From Mesorhizobium huakuii (GTDB taxonomy: Bacteria; Pseudomonadota; Alphaproteobacteria; Rhizobiales; Rhizobiaceae), in NCBI RefSeq assembly GCF_014189455.1, contig NZ_CP050296.1, positions 1,980,001 to 2,044,000 of the forward strand: a stretch of DNA of 64,000 nucleotides, written 5' to 3'. Positions 48,636 to 56,832 of the stretch are shown here, piece after piece; the first letter of the stretch is position 1; every line of letters starts with the position of its first letter. A program made the translations under genes and the position numbers. A model generated the notes under the pieces. The model saw only the letters and a program-made list of their open reading frames with translations, had not been told where the DNA came from and did not search any database.

Positions 48636-50752
48636 GGAGCCTCTGACCATCCAGCTTCGTCTCGATCCGGTACTCCTCCTCCGTGGCGTAGAAGTGCCTG
48701 ACGTAGAAGCCAGCCGGTGTCCACCATGCCAGGGCCTTCCCACTCCTCGACGCAATGGCGCAGTTGTGCTGTATCCAGTGCATCACCTCGACCGCCCTGA
48801 CGACTACCGCCTTGACCGCCTTGAGGAGGAGGTCCACCAGGAGGTTGAGTGCGTCCTTGCGTTGGTCCCTGGGGATCACGGCACCATCCTTGTCGTGCTT
48901 CTTGAGCCACGCCAGGGTGTACCGATAGTAGGCGCTCCTGGTCCCCCCCGTAAGGCAGGATCATGACCGGCCTCTTGGCTACCTCCCGAGGTACCTTGTC
49001 CCCGAAGAGGCGGCCCCACATGCGGACGAAGGGGTTGAGGGGCTGATCGTCCAGGGCTTGCTGCACGATGTTGCCCACGTCCATGTAGATATCCCTGGGC
49101 CGGTTACCCGGTACCAGGTTCACGGCGCGGCCACCCTCCTCGTCCCGCACCATGGCGGAGAGATGCTGAATGCCGTTGCATGTGCCATCCACCCGGATAG
49201 GCAGCGAGGAGATCATCCCAGGACCTTCATCCAGGTAGCGGACCCACTCGAAGATGGCAGCCAGGCATTGCCACGGGTCCTCCTCCTCGGCCCATAGGCG
49301 ATTGTCCAGGGGGTCCGCCGCGATCTGCCGCCAGCGGGCCTCCCGGTCCTTCACCCACTTGATGCGGTCGTAGAAGTTCTCCTTGTCCACCCCGTGGACG
49401 TTGGCCAGGTGGATTGCCAGCCATTGCTCGTCGTCCTCCTCGACGGGCTTCCCCTTGGCGAAGGTGAGGAGACCCCGGTCCAGGTCCCGGCCCTGGGGCG
49501 ATAGGTCGGACACGATGGAGTACATGCGGCCACGGAAGTCCAGGTGATGCGGGAAGAAGAACTCCGGCTCGTCTGCCAGCCTCCGGGCCAGCTTGAGGGT
49601 GCGGCGCTGGGCCAGGAACTTGGAGACCCTGGTGGCATTGTCCGCATGGATGTCGCTGGCGATCTTGGCCCACTCCCGGTACTCGTCGGTCCCCTTGATG
49701 GCACCCTCTGGCATGTCTGGAGGGTCGATCTTCTCCTGGCGGATGATGCCGGCGATGGCGAGGTCCTTGTCCCAGATGGTCTCGGCCACTTCGAGTACCC
49801 TGGTGTTGATCGCCCAGGGTGACCGCTGCACGTAGTTGACCGCCGAGTAGACCTCCGGCATGTCCAGGGCTTCGAACTCCTCTAGGGCGACCTGGCGCTG
49901 CTCCTCGTGGTTGGCCTTGAAGCGGATGAGGACGGGCGACTTGACGAAGGGCGTATGGTAGCCCCCTCCCCGAGGACCCTCCCAGTCGAGCGGAGGGATG
50001 AGGGTCGGGGCGAATGCCGGCATGTGGAGAAGCTCATCGTCCATCGCGTTGGCGATCCACTCCGCCAGCTCGTTGTCTTCCATGAGGACGGCGGGGCGCT
50101 GTGCCCAGGCACCACCCTTGATCCGGTAGGGCTCCCAGGCAGGGTCCGGTACGATATGGAAGCGCTGGGTGCTCTCGATCACCAGGTCCAGCATCGTGAG
50201 GCCTACGCGCTCCCGCTCGGTGGTCGTCCAGTCCAGCCAGCCCAGCTCGTCGTGCTTGGACTTGTTGAAGATGGCGATGGTGGCGCGGCGCTGGTGGATG
50301 CTGGTGGACTTCCTGGCCTGGAAGCGGGCCTGGAGTTCCTGCCAGTCCTTGGGGTCGCTCTCCTTCCAGTGCTGCATCCGCGCCTCATGCTCGCAGTTGG
50401 TGCCGATCTCCATGGCAATGGACAGGATGTTCCGGCGCTCCATTCCCAGCATACGGAGGACCGCCTTGAGGGCGACCATGGCGGCGGTGTCCGGGTGCAA
50501 TTGCTGTAGGGGTCCCAATGCAATAGACTTCGGTCCACGGCGGGGGGTGTTGATCCACTTCTGGAGGGCCTCGGACAGGGGGAGGACCCATTCATGGAGG
50601 AGGCTGCGGTGGGGTCGCATACCACCCAGGTTATGCCGCTCGCGGGCCTTCGTTATGCGGTCCCTCATCCGCTCCTTACCGGTCTCCATCATCTCTTCCT
50701 CGAAGGCGACCTGGGCGTCCCAGCGGTCATGAAGGTATGCCGGTTGGTTCAT
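48620..50752 (-). pseudogene. T7-like single-subunit RNA polymerase, truncated and frameshifted
   Basis: Phage RNA polymerases of this family transcribe phage genes from their own promoters. From 50752 the protein shows the HHLDFRGRMYSIVSD motif, catalytic motif A RVDGTCNGIQHLSAM (Asp near residue 522) with EEGGRAVNLVP, and motif B VAKRPVMILPYGGTR. The frame breaks in a G7 run (48943-48949); with six G it continues as SAYYRYTLAWLKKHD, and through AVEVMHWIQ and TPAGFYVRHFY to about DGQRLQLRA, where the integrase begins. The last 120 or so residues, with the HDSFG motif C and its Asp, are missing. Arg AGG codons are common here and rare in nearby chromosomal genes. Confidence 0.92.
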
Positions 50753-50949
50753 GCGTACTCCTTGGAAAGCTCGTTGTACTCGACCTGGGTGAGGCTATGG
50801 ATGCGGTACCTGGTCGGCCCGATGCGGGCATAGAGGACGCACTGGTCCGGTATCCTGGTCTCCGCTCCTGACAGTGCTGGCACCAGGTCGATCTCAATAA
50901 GCCCCCGCGAGAGGGCGTCGTTGATGAGGGTCGTGAAGAGGGATGTCAT
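50749..50949 (-). CDS. Small phage early protein, upstream of RNA polymerase
   Basis: This 66-residue product (MTSLFTTLINDALSRGLI at its start) is soluble, with a beta-rich second half (CVLYARIGPTRYRIHS). I do not recognise a family. Its start overlaps the previous gene's stop and its stop overlaps the polymerase start, both by ATGA, so it belongs to one translationally coupled set. Small early genes before the polymerase are usual in T7-like phages. Confidence 0.65.
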   Translation of the reverse strand: MTSLFTTLINDALSRGLIEIDLVPALSGAETRIPDQCVLYARIGPTRYRIHSLTQVEYNELSKEYA

Positions 50950-51122
50950 TGGACCACCTTCTCCTTGCCGTTCGGCTGGAAGTGCTCCGCAAAGACCCGG
51001 ACCAGCTTGACCGATAGGTCGGCCATGATGGCTCGCTGGTGGGGTTTCTGGCTGCGGAGCTTACGCAGTAGTGCTGCTTCGGTCTCACGGTCGAACTGCT
51101 CGATGAACGATGGCTTTTCCAT
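50946..51122 (-). CDS. Small charged phage early protein
   Basis: This 58-residue, highly charged helical protein (EQFDRETEAALLRKLRSQ, then KLVRVFAEHF) starts at an ATG at 51122 that shares one base with the stop of the upstream gene (TAATG). Its stop overlaps the next start. A longer start at 51197 is unlikely given this overlap. Family unknown. Confidence 0.6.
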   Translation of the reverse strand: MEKPSFIEQFDRETEAALLRKLRSQKPHQRAIMADLSVKLVRVFAEHFQPNGKEKVVQ

Positions 51123-51370
51123 TAGTCGCTGATCCTCGTCTGTTCGCGGATGATGGTCCCCGTGAAGGGACACTGGCGGGTCTCGATCCTCCACCATCTC
51201 CCCAGGTCATCGACCCCGTGGAAGCGGTAGAGGAGCTTCATGGTCTTGAAGTTCTCGGCGGTTGTCCGGTGGGCTGCCGGCCACTGCTTTTTGGTGCCTG
51301 CCACTGGTGGCGCGGAGGGGGCACATTTACTCGACACTCTGTGCAGAAGCGTAGTGATGGCGGAAAGCAT
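51122..51370 (-). CDS. Small phage early protein, first gene of the coupled set
   Basis: The frame gives 82 residues from the ATG at 51370, or 39 from the ATG at 51241 (MKLLYRFHGVDDLGRWWRIE). The part before 51241 overlaps the arm-type repeat and reads like non-coding DNA, but an AAAGG stands before 51370, so I leave the start open. The C-terminal part with GRWWRIETRQCPFTG looks like a small DNA- or protein-binding domain. No family recognised. Confidence 0.5.
   Translation of the reverse strand: MLSAITTLLHRVSSKCAPSAPPVAGTKKQWPAAHRTTAENFKTMKLLYRFHGVDDLGRWWRIETRQCPFTGTIIREQTRISD
51298..51312 (+). repeat. Arm-type integrase site candidate, copy 3
   Basis: CTGCCACTGGTGGCG, identical to 47561-47575, 122 bp inside the right core. 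Confidence 0.5.
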
Positions 51371-51434
51371 GAAGCCTTGCCTTTCATGGTGTTGAGAGGT
51401 GGACTGTGTGCTGGGAGGTAGGTTGGGTAGTCGC

Positions 51435-51441
51435 TTTTGAG
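51435..51441. repeat. Right attachment core
   Basis: TTTTGAG, identical to 47498-47504, part of the anticodon loop in the 5' half of the split tRNA-Leu. Confidence 0.8.
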
Positions 51442-51473
51442 TCGAGCGCGTCTACCAATTCCGCCATAGGGGC
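51435..51473 (-). pseudogene. 5' half of a disrupted tRNA-Leu(CAA) gene
   Basis: On the minus strand this is the acceptor strand GCCCCTA, the D arm (GGCGGAATTGGTAGACGCG) and the anticodon arm to CTCGACTCAAAA. The sequence then runs into the prophage remnant without restoring the 3' half. Its partner is at 47452-47504. Confidence 0.93.
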
Positions 51474-51746
51474 TCAGGCCGGGCGGCCTGGATGGGCGCG
51501 GACTATACGGTTGGAGGCCTGTTCGTCAACTGGCCAATTCTCGGGATCACCGGGATGCGACCAATCTTCGCCTTTTGATTTCGTGGCCGTGCTGCCATTG
51601 TGCAGCGCGGAAAATCTTTCTAGACAGGCGGCGCATGCAGCGTGGCGCATCTGAAGGGATGGCCGCGCACGCTTTGGGTCTTGTTTTCATCCCTGCCTTT
51701 GCCCCAAGCATCCCAGCACTTTTGGGCGACACGCATAGGAGAGCCG

Positions 51747-52331
51747 ATGCTTCGCGGACTGTACGACTGGACCTTGTCTCTCGCGGCACGCAAATCCGCC
51801 GAATGGTGGCTGGCCTTCATCGCTTTCGTCGAAAGCTCGGTGTTCTTCATTCCGGCCGACGTACTTTTCCTGCCCATGGCGTTGGCGCGGCCCGAACGCG
51901 CCTATCGCTACGCGCTGACCGCCACCGTTGCGTCCGTGCTGGGCGGCATTGCCGGCTGGCTGATCGGCTACTATGCCTATGACACGATAGCACGGCCGAT
52001 CCTGGAACACTTCGGCGGCCTTGCCACGTTCGAGAAGTGGCAGTCGTCCGGCACCGGGCTAATGCTGATGCTGCTCGTCACATCCGGCGTTGCGCACCTG
52101 CCGCCGATCAAGGTGGTCACTATTCTGGCCGGGGCGCTTCACATCAATCTTGTTGTCTTCATCGTCTCGGCGATCTTGGCGCGCGGCGCCCGTTTCCTGT
52201 TGCTGGCGTGGCTTTTGCGCCGCTACGGCGAGTCGATCCGCGAGTTCATCGAAAAGCGCCTTGGCCTGATCGTCGGCGCCGCCGCGGCTGCCCTGATTTT
52301 GCTCTATATCGTCGTCAAATACGCCCTCTGA
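51747..52331 (+). CDS. YqaA/DedA-like (VTT domain) membrane protein
   Basis: This 194-residue inner membrane protein belongs to the YqaA branch of the DedA/SNARE-associated (VTT) family, which in known cases helps lipid turnover or proton-motive-force homeostasis. Features are FVESSVFFIPADVLFLPMALARP near the N terminus, the VLGGIAGWLIGYYAYD helix and the GVAHLPPIKVVTILAGALHI re-entrant region. The ATG at 51747 follows AGGAGAG; longer starts are not supported. The stretch 51474-51746 before it holds the promoter side of the split tRNA. Confidence 0.88.
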   Translation: MLRGLYDWTLSLAARKSAEWWLAFIAFVESSVFFIPADVLFLPMALARPERAYRYALTATVASVLGGIAGWLIGYYAYDTIARPILEHFGGLATFEKWQSSGTGLMLMLLVTSGVAHLPPIKVVTILAGALHINLVVFIVSAILARGARFLLLAWLLRRYGESIREFIEKRLGLIVGAAAAALILLYIVVKYAL

Positions 52332-52415
52332 GGCCTCGGCCTCAAAAACCGGGGTAACGGTTTTGAGAGGGGCAAGCGGACCTGGCGGGCGGCGAACTCA
52401 ACGGACGAAAGACCC

Positions 52416-52934
52416 ATGACAGCGACCATGAATGCCGATACCGGACGCCAGCGCACGCGGACCGCCCTGTTTCTCGCCGTCGCCATGGCCGCGACCGTCG
52501 GCTCGGCGCTCGGCTTCCAATACATTGGCGGCTATATCCCCTGCCACCTCTGCCTGGAACAGCGCACCCCCTACTATATCGGCGCGCCGCTGATGGTGCT
52601 GGCGGTGATTGCATCGATGCTGCGCGCACCGGCCTGGCTGACACGCGGCCTGCTGGGCGTCGGCGGCCTGCTGATGCTCTACGGCCTCTATCTCGGCGTC
52701 TACCATTCCGGCGTCGAATGGCAGTGGTGGGCAGGCCCGACCGATTGCACGGCGGGCGCCGGCCCGGTCGACACCGGCGGCAAGGGCGTGCTCGACGCGC
52801 TCGACAAATTCGTGCCGCCCTCCTGCGACAAGGCCGCACTGCGCATCCTCGGCCTGTCGCTGGCCGGCTGGAACGCCATCGCCAGCCTTGTCCTGGCCGC
52901 CGTCGCCTTCCGCGGCGCGCTGGCTCGCGACTGA
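52416..52934 (+). CDS. DsbB-family disulfide bond formation protein
   Basis: This 172-residue inner membrane protein re-oxidises a DsbA-like partner and passes electrons to quinone. It has four predicted helices, the first periplasmic Cys pair CHLC (with the following LEQRTPYY), and a second loop with Cys in PTDCTAG and in PPSCDKAALR. Spacing fits the DsbB family. It follows the VTT-domain gene by about 85 bases and may be cotranscribed. Confidence 0.88.
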   Translation: MTATMNADTGRQRTRTALFLAVAMAATVGSALGFQYIGGYIPCHLCLEQRTPYYIGAPLMVLAVIASMLRAPAWLTRGLLGVGGLLMLYGLYLGVYHSGVEWQWWAGPTDCTAGAGPVDTGGKGVLDALDKFVPPSCDKAALRILGLSLAGWNAIASLVLAAVAFRGALARD

Positions 52935-53404
52935 ACCAATTCGATTGAGTCCACGGCACACGATTCGAGCAAAAGAACCCGGCAGGCTGAGTCGCGTGAC
53001 GCGGCTTTCGACGTCCGGGTCAGGTCGACCCCCACTCCGTCTCGGCTTCGCCGAGCCACCTCTCCCCCGATCGACGGGGTAGAGGAAGGGCGCGATCCTG
53101 TTGTAGCCAGCGTTCCTCCGGCAGGCTCCCTTCTCCTCCCTCCGGAGGGGGAGAGGTGGCGCTGCGAAGCAGCGACGGAGTGGGGGAAGCCGGTCCTAAA
53201 CGCGAAGCCGCTGATAAGTGAGCGCGGCCGAGTTGGTCCGATAACGGCGAGTTTCAGATTATCATGGCCTGATAGGCGTGTGAGCACCGGCCTACGCCGG
53301 CCGTAGCCTGAACTGTCACGACCACCCATGAGTCTTCGGCCGGCGAAGGCCGGAAGCGCAGAAAATCGCTCCAGACGGCCAGCCTCCCGAATTCTCGAAC
53401 GATC
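52935..53404. repeat. Gene-free stretch with a large palindromic repeat
   Basis: No gene is evident in these 470 bases. Positions about 53029-53190 form one imperfect long palindrome: CCCCCACTCCGTCTCGGC and CCACCTCTCCCCC on the left are mirrored by GGGGGAGAGGTGG and CGACGGAGTGGGGG on the right, a form of the dispersed rhizobial intergenic repeat. Further hairpins around GGCCTACGCCGGCC (near 53290) and CGGCCGGCGAAGGCCGG (near 53336) follow. Confidence 0.55.
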
Positions 53405-53962
53405 TCAGGGTTCCAGTTCGACATCCCAGTAGAGATAATCCATCCAGCTTTCATGCAGATGGTTGGGCGGGAACAGGCGGCCATTGTTGTGCAAATCATG
53501 CACCGTCGGCTGATAAGGCTTCTGCAGCGGCCACATCTTGGCATGCGCCGGCATCATGCCGCCCTTCCGGAGATTGCAGGGCGAGCATGCGGCGACGACA
53601 TTCTCCCAGGTCGTCGCACCACCACGATGGCGGGGAATGACGTGGTCGAAGGTCAGGTCGTCAGGCGTGCCGCAATACTGGCACTGGAAGCGGTCGCGCA
53701 GGAAAACGTTGAAGCGGGTGAAGGCCGGATGCCTGGACGGCTTCACATAGGCCTTCAGGCTGACCACGCTCGGCAGCTTCATCGAGAAGGTCGGCGAGGA
53801 CACCGCGTGCTCATATTCGGCGACGATGTTCACCCGGTCGAGGAATACCGCCTTGATGGCATCCTGCCAGGACCAGAGCGACAAGGGGTAATAGCTGAGC
53901 GGACGGTAATCCGCATTCAGCACCAGCGCTGGAAGCCCATCCGGAGATACGGCAACCGTCAC
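53405..53962 (-). CDS. HNH endonuclease family protein
   Basis: This 185-residue protein is the HNH nuclease homologue conserved in rhizobia. The zinc-binding and catalytic region is CQYCGTPDDLTFDHVIPRHRGGATTWENVVAACSPCNLRKG-like: Cys pairs in CQYC and CSPCN bracket DHVIPRHRGG. The GTG at 53962 follows GGAGG and gives the conserved NADYRPLSYYPLSLWSWQDA N terminus; the open frame upstream is not coding. Its cellular task is unknown, and it is not beside a methylase. Confidence 0.88.
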   Translation of the reverse strand: MTVAVSPDGLPALVLNADYRPLSYYPLSLWSWQDAIKAVFLDRVNIVAEYEHAVSSPTFSMKLPSVVSLKAYVKPSRHPAFTRFNVFLRDRFQCQYCGTPDDLTFDHVIPRHRGGATTWENVVAACSPCNLRKGGMMPAHAKMWPLQKPYQPTVHDLHNNGRLFPPNHLHESWMDYLYWDVELEP

Positions 53963-54092
53963 CTTGTTTACCTCCTTGGTTCTAGACCCGAACGGCGCGG
54001 ATACTGTAAGCCCGACATGACAGGGATGTGAAGCGGATTGTGGTTCGCGCGACGTGCCAAAAAAAGCGTGATTTTTATGCTTTTTTGCGGAT

Positions 54093-54734
54093 TCAGGCGG
54101 GCGGTGCGGCGTCCCTGCCCCTGGTTTCGCGATAATAGGACCAGAAAAGCCGCGATGCGACACCTCGCCACGGGCTCCATGATTCGGCCAATGCGATCAG
54201 CGTTTTCTCCGGCGGACGCGGGTCGATGCCGAGCGCATGGCCAACCGCGCTCTGCAAAGCAACGTCACGCGCGGGAAAGATGTCGGGGTGCCCGGCGGCA
54301 AACAGAAGGTACACTTCCGCCGTCCACGGACCGATGCCGGGCACCGCCGTCATCGTTGTGATCGCCTCCTGAGCGTCGAGCGAACAGAGGTGATTGAGGT
54401 CGAGCCCGTCCGCCACGGCCCGGGCAATTGCGATCAAGCCGCGCTGCTTGGGCCGCGACAGGCCGGCCTCGCGAAACATATCCTCTCCGGCAGCCAGGAT
54501 CGCCTGCGGCGTCAGCGGATCGACGAGCTTCGTCAGCCGGCCGAAGATGGCGTCGGCGCTCGCCCGCGACACTTGCTGCGAGACGATGATCGAGGCCAGG
54601 CTCCTGAAGCCCGGCTCGGAGAGCCTGAGCGGCACCTCGCCGGCCATGCCGCGCACCTTTTCCAGGCGCGGGTCGATGATGCAAAGCGCATCGAGCCCGC
54701 GCGCAATGTCGTCCAGTGTCACGATGCGCTGCAT
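54093..54734 (-). CDS. DNA-3-methyladenine glycosylase II (AlkA-like)
   Basis: This 213-residue base-excision repair enzyme removes alkylated purines. The helix-hairpin-helix GPD motif is visible: MTAVPGIGPWTAEVYLLFAAGHPDIF followed by the catalytic Asp in PARDVAL. The N-terminal LASIIVSQQVSRASADAI helix is also typical. The ATG at 54734 gives the standard short form. It is divergent from gluQ. Confidence 0.93.
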   Translation of the reverse strand: MQRIVTLDDIARGLDALCIIDPRLEKVRGMAGEVPLRLSEPGFRSLASIIVSQQVSRASADAIFGRLTKLVDPLTPQAILAAGEDMFREAGLSRPKQRGLIAIARAVADGLDLNHLCSLDAQEAITTMTAVPGIGPWTAEVYLLFAAGHPDIFPARDVALQSAVGHALGIDPRPPEKTLIALAESWSPWRGVASRLFWSYYRETRGRDAAPPA

Positions 54735-54809
54735 GGTATCCTTGTCCGCCAATGTGCAGCAAAGTAGCAACGGCCGAAACCGCCGCACAACCCGATTGCC
54801 GCCTGAGAC

Positions 54810-55685
54810 ATGACGCTCCTGACATTCCGCTTCGCGCCCAGCCCCAACGGCGACCTGCATCTCGGCCATGCCTATTCGGCGCTGCTCAACCAGAAGCTCG
54901 CAGAGGCCAGCAGCGGTCGCCTGCTGCTGCGCATCGAGGATATCGACACCACACGCTGCACGCCGCAATTCGAGGCCGGCGTGCTTGCCGATTTGAAATG
55001 GCTGGGCCTTGGCTGGGAAGAGCCGGTGCGCCGCCAGTCCGAGCATTTCGCCGAGTATCAGGCGGTGCTCGACCGGCTGATCCGCGAGGAGCTCGTCTAT
55101 CCCGCCTTCATGAGCCGTGGCGAGATCAGGGCCTTCATCGCCGACAGCGAAAAGCGCGGGCGTGACTGGCCGCGCGATCCTGACGGCGTGCCGCTCTATC
55201 CCCCCGCCGACAAGACGCTGACCGTGAAGGAACGCAAGCGGCGGATCGCTGAAAACGAGCCCTTCGCCTGGCGGCTGGATGTCGATGCCGCCACAGCGCG
55301 TGTCGGCAAGGACCTCGCATGGGCAGAATTCAGCGATGAGACGCTATCGGCGACCCGTTCGGTCGAAGCCCGACCGCAGGACTGGGGCGACGTGATCGTG
55401 GCGCGCCGCGACATCCCGACGAGCTATCACCTGGCCGTCGTCATGGATGACGCGCTGCAAGGCATCAGCCATGTCGTGCGCGGACAGGATCTGTTTTCCG
55501 CAACCGGTGTGCAGCGCCTGCTGCAGGACTTGCTTGGGCTGCCACAACCCGCCTATTTCCACCATCGGCTCATCCTTGGGCCGGACGGGCGAAAACTGTC
55601 GAAGAGCCTTGGCGACACCGGCCTTGCCAAGCTGCGCGGGGCCGCCGCGACAGTTGACGACATCAGGCGGATGATTGGACTTTGA
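54810..55685 (+). CDS. gluQ: Glutamyl-Q tRNA(Asp) synthetase
   Basis: GluQ-RS activates glutamate without tRNA and attaches it to queuosine in tRNA-Asp. The 291 residues hold the HIGH-like FAPSPNGDLHLGHAYSAL and the KLSKSLGDTGL (KMSKS) motifs, and lack the anticodon-binding domain of GltX, as expected for this paralogue. It is a single gene divergent from the glycosylase. Confidence 0.93.
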   Translation: MTLLTFRFAPSPNGDLHLGHAYSALLNQKLAEASSGRLLLRIEDIDTTRCTPQFEAGVLADLKWLGLGWEEPVRRQSEHFAEYQAVLDRLIREELVYPAFMSRGEIRAFIADSEKRGRDWPRDPDGVPLYPPADKTLTVKERKRRIAENEPFAWRLDVDAATARVGKDLAWAEFSDETLSATRSVEARPQDWGDVIVARRDIPTSYHLAVVMDDALQGISHVVRGQDLFSATGVQRLLQDLLGLPQPAYFHHRLILGPDGRKLSKSLGDTGLAKLRGAAATVDDIRRMIGL

Positions 55686-55835
55686 CCTCTGCGAGGTCGG
55701 GAGAACCGGACGTCGGGCGCACCGCCAATTGAAATTCCGTGATGCATGGATCAATCGTTTCGTTTTGCACGCCGGGTTGAACGGGACTAGAGCAGCGCCA
55801 CGGTCAGTTTCTCACCAGCGTACGGTCTCCGGAAA

Positions 55836-56747
55836 ATGCAGAGCATCAAGCGGTTCATCCCCGCCACCTTCGTCGTCCTGTGGGCGACCGGCTTTATCGG
55901 CGCCCGCTACGCCATGCCGTGGGCGGAGCCGTTCACCTTCCTCGCCGCGCGCTTCGTCATAGCGGCGATCCTGCTGGCTGCCCTGATGCCCCTGTTGGGT
56001 TCGAAACGTGCCACCCGCAAGGAGGCGCTGCACGCCACCGGCGCCGGCGTGCTGATGCATGGCGTCTATCTCGGCGCCGTCTTCTGGGCCATCCACAGGG
56101 GCATGCCGGCCGGGTTTTCGGCCCTGATCGTCGGCCTGCAGCCGCTGATCACCGCGGTGCTTGCCGGCAAGTTCCTTGGCGAGGCGATCTTGCCGCGCCA
56201 TTGGCTTGGCCTTGGCATCGGCCTGATCGGCATCGTCATCGTGCTGTGGCCAAAACTCGGCGCGCTCGGTGGCGGCGTGACGGCGGCGACGCTGACCGCC
56301 TCGCTGGTCTCGGTGCTCGGCATGAGCGCCGGCACCATCTGGCAGAAGCGCTTTGCTTCCGGCGGCGACCTCGTGGCGGCGACCATGTGGCAATATGTCG
56401 GCGGCGCTTCGCTGATGATCCTGGCCGCGCTCGCCTTCGAGACACACACCGTCATCATCAACGGCGAACTGATCTTCGCCATGGCCTGGCTGGTGCTGGT
56501 GCTGTCGCTCGGCGCCATTTTCCTGCTGATGGTGATGATCCGCGACGGCGAAATGTCGAAAGTTGCCTCGCTGTTCTACCTGGTGCCGGCGGTGACGGCG
56601 ATTATCGCCTGGGCGCTGTTCGACGAGCAGCTCAACGCACTGCAGATCGTCGGCATGGCGATCACCACCTTCGGCGTCGGCCTGGCAACGGCGCGGCCGG
56701 CCAAGGGGAGAGCTGTGGGGCTGGGAACTGAGGAACTGAGGAACTGA
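55836..56747 (+). CDS. EamA/DMT family transporter ending in a tandem repeat
   Basis: This 303-residue ten-helix transporter has two EamA repeats, the first with VLWATGFIGARYAMPWAEPFTFLAARFVIAA-like helices and the second around ASLMILAALAFETHTV to AQIVGMAITTFG. Substrate unknown. Its last codons run into a GGAACTGA tandem repeat, which supplies the C terminus GTEELRN and the stop. The repeat probably arrived later and changed the original end by a few residues. Confidence 0.88.
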   Translation: MQSIKRFIPATFVVLWATGFIGARYAMPWAEPFTFLAARFVIAAILLAALMPLLGSKRATRKEALHATGAGVLMHGVYLGAVFWAIHRGMPAGFSALIVGLQPLITAVLAGKFLGEAILPRHWLGLGIGLIGIVIVLWPKLGALGGGVTAATLTASLVSVLGMSAGTIWQKRFASGGDLVAATMWQYVGGASLMILAALAFETHTVIINGELIFAMAWLVLVLSLGAIFLLMVMIRDGEMSKVASLFYLVPAVTAIIAWALFDEQLNALQIVGMAITTFGVGLATARPAKGRAVGLGTEELRN

Positions 56748-56800
56748 GGAACTGAGGAACTGAGGAACTGAGGAACTGAGGAACTGAGGAACTGAGGAAC
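56724..56800 (+). repeat. 8-bp tandem repeat GGAACTGA, about 9.6 copies
   Basis: Perfect GGAACTGA units fill 77 bases. Since 8 is not a multiple of 3, every third unit puts TGA in frame, so any copy change still leaves an early stop for the EamA gene. Confidence 0.9.
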
Positions 56801-56806
56801 GAGCAC

Positions 56807-56832
56807 GCGGCGCCAGAAATGGCCGCTTTTTT
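56807..56832 (+). terminator. Short rho-independent terminator after the EamA gene
   Basis: GCGGC and GCCGC (56807-56811, 56822-56826) form a short GC stem followed by six T. It lies between the tandem repeat and its degenerate complement. Confidence 0.5.

Larger units (their letters stand above)
47498..51441. mobile_element. Collapsed T7-like prophage inserted in the tRNA-Leu anticodon loop
   Basis: The element lies between direct 7-bp cores TTTTGAG (47498-47504 and 51435-51441), the anticodon loop of the split tRNA-Leu; core-to-core length is 3,937 bp. On the minus strand from the right end it carries three small genes and a T7-type RNA polymerase, each overlapping the next by 1 to 4 bases, then an integrase remnant fused to the polymerase, and a small membrane protein gene. 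On the plus strand it carries a complete tRNA-Leu(CAA). In integrating T7-like phages int, attP and polymerase are neighbours, so in a prophage they lie at opposite ends; a large internal deletion has joined them. Confidence 0.88.

Noticed and set aside
47821..48879. RNA polymerase-integrase fusion as a functional new enzyme
   Set aside because: The polymerase part lacks its third catalytic motif, the integrase part lacks its catalytic residues, and the frame ends inside an antisense tRNA.
48694..50833. Several plus-strand frames opposite the phage polymerase
   Set aside because: Mirror frames of the polymerase gene; the polymerase motifs on the minus strand are unambiguous.
47452..51473. 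Split tRNA genes joined in trans, as in some archaea
   Set aside because: The breakpoint is an anticodon-loop attachment core of an integrase element and there are no complementary joining helices at the ends. Bacteria are not known to join tRNA halves, and a full tRNA-Leu is present.
56724..56800. Tandem repeat as a CRISPR array
   Set aside because: Units are 8 bp and directly adjacent, without spacers, and no cas genes are near.
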